Source: CAKOTZ01 sp964489885 (GTDB lineage: Bacteria; Bacillota; Clostridia; TANB77; CAG-508). From it: a stretch of DNA of 64,000 nt. How positions within the stretch are numbered: position 1 is the first letter of the stretch; each line of letters starts with the position of its first letter. The notes below the pieces were generated by a model. That model had not been told where the DNA came from, did no database searches, and saw only the letters and a program-made list of their open reading frames with translations. Made by a program: the position numbers and the translations under genes. The stretch lies in assembly GCA_964489885.1 (NCBI GenBank), contig CAZAZX010000001.1:102490-166489 (forward strand). The letters are read 5' to 3'. This document shows, in pieces, positions 18,545-27,614 of this stretch.

Positions 18545-18642
18545 ATTGCCACATCCTTTCAATTAATTATTAAATTTAAAATATCAATCATTATTATATG
18601 TATTATATTATAACACATATTTTTTTAATAATATATTAAAAG

Positions 18643-18672
18643 TAAAAAAATAAGCCGATGTAAATCGACTTT
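18643..18672 (-). terminator. Terminator downstream of tRNA-Leu
   Basis: An 8-bp stem (AAGTCGAT with ATCGGCTT, one G-T pair) with a 4-base loop is followed on the minus strand by ATTTTTTT. It lies about 88 bases beyond the tRNA 3' end. Confidence 0.75.
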
Positions 18673-18759
18673 TAAAAATGATATAATATCAAATTGTGAT
18701 TTGTGAAAACTCGCTTGTATCAATGTTCTCCACGTTGTTCTAAGTAAATCCATCATTGG

Positions 18760-18839
18760 TGCCCGAGGTGGGACTCGAACCCACATGGTTTCCCGCACGA
18801 TTTTGAGTCGTGTGCGTCTGCCAATTCCGCCACTTGGGC
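18760..18839 (-). tRNA. tRNA-Leu (anticodon CAA)
   Basis: On the minus strand the acceptor GCCCAAG pairs with CTCGGGC (one mismatch). The D arm contains TGGCGGAATTGGCAGACGC, the anticodon stem CACGA/TCGTG encloses loop CTCAAAA (anticodon CAA, reading UUG), a variable arm of about 12 bases follows, and the T arm TGGGTTCGAGTCCCA is canonical. CCA is not encoded. It is about 80 bases, slightly short for a class II tRNA. Confidence 0.93.
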
Positions 18840-18903
18840 AAATATATACAAAACTTTTAACGTCTTGTATATACTAACATATTTTTTTAATATTGTCTAG
18901 CTT

Positions 18904-20328
18904 TTATTTAAAACGTTTGCCAGATTTTTTTCCATCAAACGAATTTTTATTTTTTTCGTTTTCATTTGTTGCAAAAAGATCATCATTTGCCAAAGTATTT
19001 ACTGTTATATCTTTTCCTATTGTATTGTCAATAGCACTACCCTTTCTATTTTGTCTTCTGTATATAACAATAAGAACAATTATTGTTATAAATATTATAA
19101 CTATTATAGCAATTAAAATTATATTTTTGGTTAATTGGCTTTTACCTAAATTTAAGCTATCTTCTGTTTTATTAACAATTATTTGATAACTTTGTTGTTC
19201 TTCTCCATTTGCTGATTTAACTAAAATAGTTATTACATTTTCTCCGACAGTTAAATTTTCATTTCCCATAATTTCTACTGTAGCACCTTCTGCATTTGCA
19301 ACCGCATCAACCTTAATAGATTTTATTTCTACAGGAACAGTTGTTGAATATTCAAAAGTTTTGTTATCAAACGCTGGTGTTAAGTTAGGTTCTATTTCAA
19401 CACCACTATCTGTTTCACCTGTAATTTTAAGAGAAGAAAGACCAAATACCTTCTCAATTGCAACATTTTCTACTATTTCATTATCTATTTCATTTGCTAT
19501 CTCTGATGTTTCAGCAATTTCATTTTCTATTACATTATTTTTCTCTGGTTTGCTTTCTTCATTCTCAGCCTTTCTGATAACAGAAACTTTATATGTCTTT
19601 TTAGTTCCATCTTCAGCAGTTACAGTAATGTTTACAACATTTTCTCCAACCTTCAAATTTTCGTTTCCTGAAATACTTACTTTTGCTTTTGAATCTTTGG
19701 TTGTAGCTTTAATTCCAACTTTAGTAACATTATTTTCAACTGTAACACTATATCCACTTGTTTTACTTGCTTTAAATCCCTTAAAATCAACTGGTGTTAC
19801 AACTAGATTGCTTAAATTTGCATTGCTACTTTTGCTTGACTCTGTAGGTTTATTATTATTTGTTGTTGATGAAGCATTTGAACTACTTCCTGTATTATCA
19901 TTTGATGAAGTATTTGACTTAGCAACAACAGTAACTTTAGCAGTTGCTGTTGAGTTGCTTACTGGTTCAAGATTAGGTGTTTCCATTCCTGTAGCACTTA
20001 TTTTAACATTAAAAGCCTTAGTTTCTGATACTGCTGGCGTCTTAAAAGTAAATGTTGCTAAACTTGTTACTCCAGATGTAGAAGAGCCTGAAATAATTGT
20101 TTTTCCTGAACCCTCCTGACCTGAGCTGGTAACAAATGTTAACCCTCCATTATCCGCAACTGAAACTGTATATGCACCTAGACTTTGGCTTGAAGTAACA
20201 GAAATAGTAACATTTTCTCCTGAATTAACAGTTTTACTGCTTGCAGTTATCGCAGCTTGCGATGTTATTGTGCCACACCAAAATAAGGCAATTATCAAAA
20301 TTAAAACTTTTAAAGTATTTTTTTTCAT
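18904..20328 (-). CDS. Cell-surface protein with cohesin-like and cadherin-like beta-sandwich domains
   Basis: This is 474 residues. A signal peptide (about 1-26, ending SQA-A) is followed by a beta-rich cohesin-like domain (about 27-140: VNSGENVTISVTSS, LGAYTVSVADNGGLTF). A Ser/Asn/Thr linker and two repeats of a cadherin-like beta-sandwich type (each with KVSISGNENLKVGENV or VEIMGNENLTVGENVI) come next. A C-terminal membrane helix near 405-430 and a basic cytoplasmic tail complete it. It lies 17 bases after the dockerin-bearing glucosaminidase and follows it in the operon. The layout suggests a membrane-anchored scaffold that holds the dockerin protein at the wall. The cohesin assignment rests on pattern, not on a profile search. 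Confidence 0.65.
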   Translation of the reverse strand: MKKNTLKVLILIIALFWCGTITSQAAITASSKTVNSGENVTISVTSSQSLGAYTVSVADNGGLTFVTSSGQEGSGKTIISGSSTSGVTSLATFTFKTPAVSETKAFNVKISATGMETPNLEPVSNSTATAKVTVVAKSNTSSNDNTGSSSNASSTTNNNKPTESSKSSNANLSNLVVTPVDFKGFKASKTSGYSVTVENNVTKVGIKATTKDSKAKVSISGNENLKVGENVVNITVTAEDGTKKTYKVSVIRKAENEESKPEKNNVIENEIAETSEIANEIDNEIVENVAIEKVFGLSSLKITGETDSGVEIEPNLTPAFDNKTFEYSTTVPVEIKSIKVDAVANAEGATVEIMGNENLTVGENVITILVKSANGEEQQSYQIIVNKTEDSLNLGKSQLTKNIILIAIIVIIFITIIVLIVIYRRQNRKGSAIDNTIGKDITVNTLANDDLFATNENEKNKNSFDGKKSGKRFK

Positions 20329-20345
20329 ACGTTTTATCTCCTTTG

Positions 20346-22079
20346 CTATCTAGCTTTTATTTCAAAAGACCCAACTGAATATTTTAGAACTCTAAGAGAA
20401 TCTCTTGCATCTACTACATTATCTCTATTTACATCTCCAGCATTGAAATATACCTTGTCGTCTAAATTATATTCGCCAACTGAATATTTTAATATTCTAA
20501 GAGAATCTCTTGCATCTACTATTCCATCTCCACTTACATCACCATATTTAACAATTCTATAATCAACATTATCTATTGAAACTGTCATTCCAGTTCCAAT
20601 GTTTATATTATCTGCTATAACTTCTCCATTATTATTTTTTAGAACAATAGATTTACCTGGTAATTCTCCTTTTAAGTTATCAAAATTTATTTTTGGTGAG
20701 CAATTAATCATTTTAGTATTGCTATCAATATATAAATCATTTGAATCAACTGCTAAGTTACTATTATTATTATTATTATTATTATTTGATATAGATTGAA
20801 TATACTTAGATGCAACATAGCCTACTGTTCCATAGCTTGTTCTAACTTTATCCCATTGAAAATTATTTGCAAATGCAACATTTGACTCAAGTCTTGTTAA
20901 TTGGGTATTAGTTGGTAATGATGCAATAACTGCTGAATCAGTTGTTGGGCTCTCTCTTAATTTTAAACTTCCATTAGCAATTACTTTAACAATTTCTTCA
21001 CCATTATTGTTATTTGTTGCATTTGGGTCTATATCGCTTGGTAATTCACAAGCTGTACCAGGCATATTTTCATAAACTGGAATAACAAAATTAAATTTAT
21101 TATCTACTATTCCTAGAGCTAAATATGTATTTTTATATATTCTTTTTGCTTCACTAGTTGGTGCTTGAATGTTTTGCATATATTGATGACTATATAAAGA
21201 ATTATCTGATGAATCAACATCAAACTTTTCTAAATAAACTGTATTTTGATTTCGTGAAATATAGTTTTGTGCAATTATCTTTGCACCATCTTTAATAGCA
21301 ATTTCAGGTTTTACCCAGCCCTTAGCATTTGCATATTTCAAGCCTCTTTCAACAGCTCCTTCTCCACTTGATGCTCCTATATTGTAAAAATTATATAATC
21401 CTTCATATCCCTCAAGTTTCCCTGTTACAGAGTTACTTGGTTCACCTCCAGAAACAATAATTTCTTGTTTAATTCTAGAAGCCAAATGATATGGACTTAC
21501 ATTTGCTTCATTTCCTGCCTGCAAAATAACAGTTGAAAATTTGCTTTCCGTATATTCTGGATTATTATAATATTCTCTAATTGTCTTATTATTCATAAAT
21601 GTGCCATTTAATATTGCTTCTATTCCCTCTTCCGTATATAACCCATCAACATAAGACAATGTTTCAAATTGAAAAACCTTTTCCTCTGTTAATGCATTTC
21701 TTGGATCCATATAATAGCTTACAGCTTTAGGTGAAGAGCAATACCAATTGCTTCCATCATAAACTTTATTTCCACAAATTGGGCAAATCCATTCTCCTGT
21801 TTTATTTTGCACCAAACTTCTTCCATGATAATTAATAGATTCATTATTTATTGCAGTTGACCAATCTAAACCTGTATATAAAAATGTAAAAGTCCAATTA
21901 GGATGAGCACTTTGCAATGTTTCTAATTTTTCTTTATATCCAGGATATTTTGTTGAATTAAAGTTGCTTAAAGGCGTATTTTCTCTATATTGACTTGCAA
22001 AAACTGGTACTGCTGGTACCATTGCATAAATTATACTTATTATAATTATTAACTTAAAATAAAACTTAAACTTTTTCAT
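20346..22079 (-). CDS. Secreted glucosaminidase-like protein with SH3 and dockerin domains
   Basis: This is 577 residues. It has an N-terminal signal (about 1-28, ending VFA-S), then a glucosaminidase-like catalytic region with SPYHLASRIKQEI and YNIGASSGEGA, and a small Cys4 insertion (CPICGNKVYDGSNWYC). An SH3b domain follows (KVIANGSLKLRESPT). The C-terminus carries two calcium-loop repeats of a type I dockerin: GDVSGDGIVDARDSLRILK and GDVNRDNVVDARDSLRVLK. It probably cleaves peptidoglycan glycan strands outside the cell. The neighbouring cohesin-like membrane protein could be its docking partner. ATG at 22079. Confidence 0.8.
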   Translation of the reverse strand: MKKFKFYFKLIIIISIIYAMVPAVPVFASQYRENTPLSNFNSTKYPGYKEKLETLQSAHPNWTFTFLYTGLDWSTAINNESINYHGRSLVQNKTGEWICPICGNKVYDGSNWYCSSPKAVSYYMDPRNALTEEKVFQFETLSYVDGLYTEEGIEAILNGTFMNNKTIREYYNNPEYTESKFSTVILQAGNEANVSPYHLASRIKQEIIVSGGEPSNSVTGKLEGYEGLYNFYNIGASSGEGAVERGLKYANAKGWVKPEIAIKDGAKIIAQNYISRNQNTVYLEKFDVDSSDNSLYSHQYMQNIQAPTSEAKRIYKNTYLALGIVDNKFNFVIPVYENMPGTACELPSDIDPNATNNNNGEEIVKVIANGSLKLRESPTTDSAVIASLPTNTQLTRLESNVAFANNFQWDKVRTSYGTVGYVASKYIQSISNNNNNNNNSNLAVDSNDLYIDSNTKMINCSPKINFDNLKGELPGKSIVLKNNNGEVIADNINIGTGMTVSIDNVDYRIVKYGDVSGDGIVDARDSLRILKYSVGEYNLDDKVYFNAGDVNRDNVVDARDSLRVLKYSVGSFEIKAR

Positions 22080-22161
22080 ATTTAAATTAAACCCTTTAAC
22101 ATTTGAATTTTTTCTACAAAAAGTATATCACTACTACAAAATATAAGTCAATATTTTTTGA

Positions 22162-23070
22162 TTACTTCATAATATCATAAAAATTTTTAAATTCATATCC
22201 ATTATCTCTAAAATAATTAATAATTTCTTGCAATGCATCTGCTGTTGTTTGCTTTCCTCCTGCATCATGCATTAATAATATAACATTATTTTTATTTCCA
22301 ACTGTTTGAATCATATTGTTTATTAATTCATCTTTAGTAAACTTTCCTTCTGAATCTCTTGTTAATGAATTCCAATCTACATGTGCAATTCCATTTGCAT
22401 CCAGCAGTGCAACAGCTTGACTTTTTATACCTGCATATTTTCCTCCAGGAGTTCCACCAGGGAATCTAAATAAATGAGATGAATAATCAGGAATTTCAAG
22501 GGCATTTCTTATGCATAATTCTGTTTGATTATATTCGTTTAAAACATTTTCCGGAGTAGCATAAATACTACTATACTTATGTGAATATCCATGGTTTGCT
22601 ATAAAATGACCTTCATTATACTCTCTTTTTAAAATATCTGGATATAATTCAACTCTACTTCCTAATACAAAAAAAGTAGCTTTTATATTATTTTGATTTA
22701 ATATATCTAAAATTTGAGTGGTAATTGTATTTGAAGGACCATCATCAAATGTCAAAAAAACTCTTCTAGCATCAGCTGTATATATATTACTAATTTCCAT
22801 TTTTGCATTTTCGCTGAGAACAGGCATTGGAAACTTTGGTTCATCAATTACAGCAACAACTACATTTTCATTTGTTTGTTGAGTCTGTTCATCTTCATCA
22901 ACATTTGCTACATTTTCATATACTCCGTTGTTTGAATTTTGATGTGTTGCTAAATAAATAGAACAAATAATAATTGCAATAATTCCAACAACAAGAATTA
23001 TACGTTTATAATGAATTTTTTTTGTATGTTCTTGTCCAACAACAATCAAATCTAATCTATCTAAGCTCAT
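22162..23070 (-). CDS. Membrane-anchored NodB-type polysaccharide deacetylase
   Basis: This is 302 residues. A short cytoplasmic N-terminus and one membrane helix (about 24-42) are followed by a linker and a NodB domain: motif 1 VFLTFDDGPSN, motif 2 HGYSHKYSS (metal His pair), motif 3 RFPGGTPGG, and motif 5 ILLMHDAGG. All metal and catalytic residues are visible. It likely removes acetyl groups from peptidoglycan GlcNAc or MurNAc (PdaA/PgdA type), changing lysozyme sensitivity or marking spore cortex. It is transcribed away from tsaE, with a 180-base intergenic region holding both promoters. Confidence 0.9.
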   Translation of the reverse strand: MSLDRLDLIVVGQEHTKKIHYKRIILVVGIIAIIICSIYLATHQNSNNGVYENVANVDEDEQTQQTNENVVVAVIDEPKFPMPVLSENAKMEISNIYTADARRVFLTFDDGPSNTITTQILDILNQNNIKATFFVLGSRVELYPDILKREYNEGHFIANHGYSHKYSSIYATPENVLNEYNQTELCIRNALEIPDYSSHLFRFPGGTPGGKYAGIKSQAVALLDANGIAHVDWNSLTRDSEGKFTKDELINNMIQTVGNKNNVILLMHDAGGKQTTADALQEIINYFRDNGYEFKNFYDIMK

Positions 23071-23251
23071 TTTAACTCCTCTTTTTTATTTTCAATTATA
23101 ATATAACCCTTATTTTAATTTTTTTCAACCATTTTCGATATAAAAGATAGCTATTTTAGTTGTTTTTTCAATTTTTTTCTTTTTTCTTATTTACAAATAC
23201 ATTCTTCTAATATAAAATGACAATAGAAATTTGTTTTATAGGTGTTGTAAT

Positions 23252-23715
23252 ATGTATAAATTTATTTCAAATAGTGAAAATAACACAATAGAATTTGCAC
23301 GGAAAACTAGCAAGCAACTTAAAAATTGGAGATATTATAATTCTTACTGGTAATCTTGGATCACGGCAAAACAAAATTTACTCAAGGTATTCTACAATAT
23401 TTTGGTTTAGCTAACGAAATATCTAGCCCAACATTTACCATAGTTAATGAACATAAAACAAAAAATTCAGTCAAAATTTATCATTTCGATGTTTATAGAT
23501 TAGAGGATATTGATGAATTTTATGCTATTGGTGGAGATGAGTATTTTGAAAATGGCATTTGTATTATAGAATGGGGAGAAATGCTAGAACCAATTTTACC
23601 TAAAGAATATTTGAAAATTTCTTTTAGTAGAAACTTTAATGATGATAACATACGTATTTTGACACTTGAACCTCATGGAGAAAGGTTAAAGCAAATAATA
23701 GAAAGGATCTTATAA
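23252..23715 (+). CDS. tsaE: TsaE, t6A synthesis ATPase, interrupted by two in-frame CGG sites (+1 each)
   Basis: The frame opens at the ATG at 23252. It meets CGG at 23300 and again at 23364. Dropping one C at each place gives one 153-residue protein: YKFISNSENNTIEFAGKLA, then KIGDIIILTGNLGSGKTKF, then FVNEH-type TsaE features (SPTFTIVNEHKTK, YHFDVYRLED, CIIEWGEMLEP). The first restored glycine (17) matches the family G in the first helix, and the second (38) is the Walker A lysine's neighbour, so neither is optional. TsaE energises the TsaBD complex that makes tRNA t6A37 and is normally essential. It is followed after 1 base by tsaB, then rimI. Without recoding only 33 residues would be made. 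Confidence 0.9.
23300..23302 (+). other. CGG +1 recoding site 1 in tsaE
   Basis: The codons are GCA CGG AAA. Dropping the C gives GCA-C-GGA-AAA, that is Ala-Gly-Lys (glycine 17). Unshifted reading ends at a stop 17 codons later. Confidence 0.85.
23364..23366 (+). other. CGG +1 recoding site 2 in tsaE (Walker A)
   Basis: The codons are TCA CGG CAA. Dropping the C gives TCA-C-GGC-AAA-ACA, that is Ser-Gly-Lys-Thr, restoring the P-loop GNLGSGKT. Confidence 0.9.
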
Positions 23716-23716
23716 A

Positions 23717-24407
23717 ATGCAAATTTTATCTATAACTACATCAAGTAATAACTGTTCTGTAGCAATTATAAAAAATGGCAAATTAGTAGATGAAATGAGT
23801 ATTGCAAATGAGAAAACTCATTCAGAAACTTTAATGCCCCTTATGGAAAAAATATTGACAAAATCAAAAACTTTATTGGCAGATATTGACTACTTTGCTT
23901 GCGATATTGGTCCACGGTTCTTTTACTGGTATACGCATTGGTGTTGCCTCTTGCAAAGCAATTTCAGAAGTAAAAAAAATACCTATATGCCCTGTTTCTT
24001 CTCTTGAAGGGTTGTCACAGCTTTGTTCTGCAAAGGAAGGTTTAATTGTAAGCCTAATTGATGCTAGAAATAATCAGGCATATTGTGGAATTTTTAATGT
24101 AGATTATTCAGCAAATGTTAAATTTTTCGCAGATTCAATTGAACATATTATAGATATTTTAAAAACTAAAAATACAAAACTAACTTTTGTTGGAAATGCT
24201 GCTATTCTTCATAAAGAAATACTTAAAGAGAATTTTCCAAATGCAATTTTTTCACAAGATAATAATCTTAGTGCCTATTGCATTGGAAAAGCTGCAATCA
24301 ATAAAATTGAAAAAAAAGAAATATGCGGACCTGATGAACTCCTACCACACTATCTTAGAAAATCTCAAGCTGAAAGGATGTCAGAAGCAAAAAATGGCAA
24401 AAATTAG
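23717..24407 (+). CDS. tsaB: TsaB, t6A synthesis scaffold, interrupted by an in-frame CGG (+1)
   Basis: The ATG at 23717 starts ILSITTSSNNCSVAIIKNG, the TsaB N-terminus. CGG at 23915-23917 falls inside the family hallmark: the joined reading is CDIGPGSFTGIRIGVASCKA, whereas the unshifted frame gives an unrelated tail that stops at 24007. With one C skipped, the product is 229 residues, normal for TsaB. It pairs with TsaD and TsaE to form t6A37 in tRNAs that read ANN codons. The gene overlaps rimI by 14 bases and starts 1 base after tsaE. The usual cluster partner tsaD is not in the window. Confidence 0.92.
23915..23917 (+). other. CGG +1 recoding site in tsaB
   Basis: The codons are CCA CGG TTC. 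Dropping the C gives CCA-C-GGT-TCT-TTT, that is Pro-Gly-Ser-Phe, the conserved GPGSFTG motif (glycine 67). Confidence 0.92.
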
Positions 24408-24843
24408 TATTAATGAAATGACTGAAAATGATATAAATACTATATCTCCACTTTTATTATCCGAATTTGATAATTTCTGGAGTATAGAAAATTTAAAATC
24501 AGAAGTTAAAAATCCAAATACACAGTGTTTTGTAGCAAAAATCGGAAATGAAATTGTTGGTTTCGGTTCCATAATGAAAATAATTGATGTTGTCCATTTA
24601 AATAATATTGTAGTTAGAAAAAAATATAGAAATTTAGGTATAGGAACAACATTACTAGAACATCTTATAAATGTAAGCCTTTTAATGGATGATGTTACAT
24701 CTATGACACTTGAAGTAAATGAATCAAATAAAATTGCACAAAAATTATATGAACATTTTGGGTTTGAAATAGTTGGATTAAGAAAAAATTATTATGGACA
24801 AAATGAAAATGCCATTATAATGACAAAAGAATTTAATGATTAA
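24394..24843 (+). CDS. rimI: Ribosomal-protein/TsaD-cluster N-acetyltransferase RimI
   Basis: This is 149 residues from the ATG at 24394, which overlaps the end of tsaB. A longer upstream extension in the same frame has no family likeness. It is a GNAT fold: ISINEMTENDINTIS at the N-terminus, the acetyl-CoA loop VVRKKYRNLGIGTTLLEHL, then LEVNESNKIAQKLYEHFGFE and RKNYYGQNENAIIM. RimI genes often lie beside tsaB and tsaD, as here. The substrate (S18 N-terminus or another) is not established for this lineage. Confidence 0.88.
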   Translation: MAKISINEMTENDINTISPLLLSEFDNFWSIENLKSEVKNPNTQCFVAKIGNEIVGFGSIMKIIDVVHLNNIVVRKKYRNLGIGTTLLEHLINVSLLMDDVTSMTLEVNESNKIAQKLYEHFGFEIVGLRKNYYGQNENAIIMTKEFND

Positions 24844-24864
24844 TATAGAAAGGATAAGATATAA

Positions 24865-27249
24865 ATGAAAAATACAAAAGAATTAAATTACAAAGATTTA
24901 AAGGATATTTGTAATCCTAATATTTTTAAATTTGAAACAACAGCAGATATCAAAGAATATGATACAATTTATGGACAAGATAGAGGTATTAAAGCTTTGC
25001 AATTTGGTGTTGAAGTTAAAGTTAAAGGATACAATATCTATGTAGAAGGGCCAACAGGAATTGGCAAAACAATGTTTACAAAAAATTATTTAGAAAATGT
25101 TTCTAAAAAAAGAAAAGTACCAGTAGATTGGTGCTATATCTATAATTTTGATAATCCAAATGAACCTATTGCAGTTTCTTTTCCTGCAGGTCAAGGAAAA
25201 CAATTTCAAAAAGCAATGGAAAGTTTTATCAAGGATGTTAGAACAGATATAAAAAACACTTTTGACAATGAAGATTTTGAAAAAGAAAAACAAATAATCA
25301 GACAAGAATTTGATGAAAAGAGAAATGTACTTTTAAAAGAATTAAATGAAAAGGCTATAAAGCATGGATTTCAAGTTAAAACTGCACAAAACGGAATATA
25401 TATGATGCCTGTTTTGAATGGAAAAGCTATTGAAGAAGAAGAATTTGAAAAATTAGATGATGCTGTAAAGCAGGAATTTGAAGATAAATCAAATATTGTT
25501 CAACAACAGATTTTTGAGGCAATTAGTGAAATCAAATCTATTGAAAAAGAAGCAGATAAAAAAATTGAAGAATGGCAATCTAACATTGCTCTACTTACTA
25601 TTAATCTTCATATTAATACTATAAAAGCTAATTTTAAGAGAAATAAAAAAATAACTGTTTTTTTGGAAAATATAAAACATGACATATTAAACAATCTTTC
25701 ATATTTTGTTGAAAAAGAACCACAAAATCAAAAGGGTTATCAAAGGCAAGAACCAAAACAACCTTGGAATAATTACAGAGTAAATTTATTTGTTGATAAT
25801 AGCAATTTAGAAGGTGCTCCTGTAATTATGGATACCAACTACACATATAATAACATATTTGGTAAATTGGAATATGAAAATCAATATGGGGTTTTAAAAA
25901 CTGACTATACTATGTTAAAACCAGGTTTACTTCATAAAGCTAATGGCGGTTACATCATATTTCAGGCAAAAGATTTAATTTCAAATCCAGGATGTTATGA
26001 AGCACTAAAAAAAGCCTTGAGTGTAAAACAAATAAATATTGAAAATGCTGTAGATCAACATTCTTCAATGGTACTTGTATCTTTAAAGCCAGAGTCAATT
26101 CCTTTAAATGTTAAAGTTATTTTAATTGGTGATGCCAATACTTATTACACCCTACTTTCACTTGATGAAGATTTTGGAAATCTTTTTAAGGCTAAAGTTG
26201 AATTTGAAGAGGATGCTCCTAAAACTGATGAGAATGTTCAAAAACTTGCTCAATTTGTCGGCAACTATTGTAAAAATACAGAAATATTAGACGTAGATAG
26301 AAAAGCAATGGCAAAAATTGTTGAATTTGCTTCACGTATTGCTGATGATAAAGATAAGATTTCAACAAAATTCAATGAAATCAGTAAAATTGTTGCAGAA
26401 GCAGCAACTTGGGCTAAAATGGATAAGAAAAAAATAATAACAAAAGAATATATACAAAAAGCATTAGATGAACGTGTTGAAAGAATTAAAAAATATGATT
26501 CTCGCTATGTAGAATTAATTAAAGAAAATACTTTATTAATTACAACAGATGGATTTAATGTTGGACAAATTAATGGACTTACAATTATGACAATTGGAGA
26601 ATATTCTTTTGGTAAACCTTCAAAAATTACAGCTAATACTTATATGGGAAAAAGTGGCATAACAAATATTGAACGTGAAGTTGAGCTTTCTGGTTCATCA
26701 CATTCAAAAGGTGTTTTAATACTTTCTGGTTACTTAGGTCAGACATTTGCACAAGATTTTCCGCTTTCTCTTACTGCTAGTTTATGTTTTGAGCAATTAT
26801 ACAGTGGAGTTGATGGAGATAGTGCATCTTCAACTGAAGCCTATGCTCTACTTTCTAGTTTGTCTGAAATACCTATAAATCAGTCTATTGCAGTTACTGG
26901 TTCTGTTAACCAAAAAGGTGAAATTCAACCTATAGGTGGAGTAAATGAAAAAATAGAAGGCTTCTATCAAATTTGCAAAATGCGTGGATTTACTAAAAAA
27001 CAGGGTGTTATAATTCCAATTCAAAATGTAAGGAACTTACATCTTCCAGATGAAATAATAGAATCTGTAAAAAATGGTGACTTTCATATATATGCTGTTA
27101 GTAGCCTAGATGAAGGAATTGAAATTTTAACTGGTGTACCAGCTGGGAAAAGAAACAAAGATGGAAAATTTCCAGCTGGAACAATTAATTATTTAGTATA
27201 TGAAAAATTAAAAAAATATGCACAAAATAGTGTAAAATATGGTGAATAA
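24865..27249 (+). CDS. LonB-like ATP-dependent protease
   Basis: This is 794 residues. The N-terminal AAA+ module has Walker A GPTGIGKT (around residue 60), followed by a long coiled-coil insertion (about 120-260), then the second half of the ATPase with IIFQAKDLISNPG. The C-terminal S16 Lon protease domain has catalytic serine in GVDGDSASSTEAYALL and catalytic lysine in GGVNEKIEGF. The architecture is that of the Lon-related putative proteases rather than housekeeping Lon: there is no N-terminal substrate domain. It is in line with rimI (21 bases). It likely degrades specific or misfolded proteins. Confidence 0.88.
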   Translation: MKNTKELNYKDLKDICNPNIFKFETTADIKEYDTIYGQDRGIKALQFGVEVKVKGYNIYVEGPTGIGKTMFTKNYLENVSKKRKVPVDWCYIYNFDNPNEPIAVSFPAGQGKQFQKAMESFIKDVRTDIKNTFDNEDFEKEKQIIRQEFDEKRNVLLKELNEKAIKHGFQVKTAQNGIYMMPVLNGKAIEEEEFEKLDDAVKQEFEDKSNIVQQQIFEAISEIKSIEKEADKKIEEWQSNIALLTINLHINTIKANFKRNKKITVFLENIKHDILNNLSYFVEKEPQNQKGYQRQEPKQPWNNYRVNLFVDNSNLEGAPVIMDTNYTYNNIFGKLEYENQYGVLKTDYTMLKPGLLHKANGGYIIFQAKDLISNPGCYEALKKALSVKQINIENAVDQHSSMVLVSLKPESIPLNVKVILIGDANTYYTLLSLDEDFGNLFKAKVEFEEDAPKTDENVQKLAQFVGNYCKNTEILDVDRKAMAKIVEFASRIADDKDKISTKFNEISKIVAEAATWAKMDKKKIITKEYIQKALDERVERIKKYDSRYVELIKENTLLITTDGFNVGQINGLTIMTIGEYSFGKPSKITANTYMGKSGITNIEREVELSGSSHSKGVLILSGYLGQTFAQDFPLSLTASLCFEQLYSGVDGDSASSTEAYALLSSLSEIPINQSIAVTGSVNQKGEIQPIGGVNEKIEGFYQICKMRGFTKKQGVIIPIQNVRNLHLPDEIIESVKNGDFHIYAVSSLDEGIEILTGVPAGKRNKDGKFPAGTINYLVYEKLKKYAQNSVKYGE

Positions 27250-27282
27250 GAACCTAACCCACCTTGTTGTTTCACAATAAAA
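27248..27282 (-). repeat. Dispersed terminator-associated repeat, copy B (internally deleted)
   Basis: Read on the minus strand it is TTATTGTGAAACAACAAGG joined directly to TGGGTTAGGTTC, the two ends of the family consensus, without the central hairpin. This is what a deletion between short repeats or a minimal element would look like. Confidence 0.65.
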
Positions 27283-27348
27283 AACTAGAGAGAATCATAA
27301 TTTACTGTTCATTTTTAGAATAGTTTTTAAGATTCTCTCTAGTTTTTA
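27279..27348. terminator. Bidirectional terminator after the LonB-like gene
   Basis: AAAAACTAGAGAGAATC pairs perfectly with its complement 35 bases later, with A and T tracts outside. It serves the plus-strand protease gene and the minus-strand small gene at 27370-27501. Confidence 0.85.
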
Positions 27349-27369
27349 TCTTCAATATTGACACATTTA

Positions 27370-27501
27370 TTAGTTTCTTCCTGCATTTGTAAATAATAGT
27401 AAGAAAATTATTATGAAAAATAAAATTTCACTATCACAGCATCCACGAAATAGCCCACCTATTCCTCCATTGTTGCATCCACAATTTCTTTCTTCTGGCA
27501 T
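27370..27501 (-). CDS. Small Cys/Gly-rich membrane peptide (43 residues)
   Basis: ATG at 27501 with GGGGGAAAAC about 5 bases upstream, stop at 27370. The sequence begins MPEERNCGCNNGGIGG, has CCDSE in the middle and ends in a hydrophobic helix (ILFFIIIFLLLF) and NAGRN. Such glycine/cysteine-rich peptides with a terminal hydrophobic stretch are common near sporulation genes in Clostridia (YjcZ-like). That likeness is by composition only. It is transcribed alone toward the terminator at 27279-27348. Confidence 0.6.
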   Translation of the reverse strand: MPEERNCGCNNGGIGGLFRGCCDSEILFFIIIFLLLFTNAGRN

Positions 27502-27614
27502 ATTGTTTTCCCCCTTTTTAATTTATATTTTATAGTATGCAATTGATTAAAAAAGTGTTACAATATTGTAAATAAGCTTTAATCTGTTAAACAAATATTG
27601 AAAGTGAGAGTTTT

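Noticed and set aside
19361..20119. Long open frame of 252 codons on the plus strand opposite the cohesin-like gene
   Set aside because: It is the complement of a Ser/Thr/Val-rich gene, has no ribosome site and encodes a Leu/Val/Ser-rich nonsense pattern.
24187..24393. N-terminal extension of RimI
   Set aside because: The extension overlaps tsaB in another frame, and the GNAT domain begins just after the ATG at 24394.
23252..24407. tsaE and tsaB as decaying pseudogenes
   Set aside because: Outside the CGG sites both genes keep every family motif and open frames, and both are normally essential. Decay would show varied lesions.
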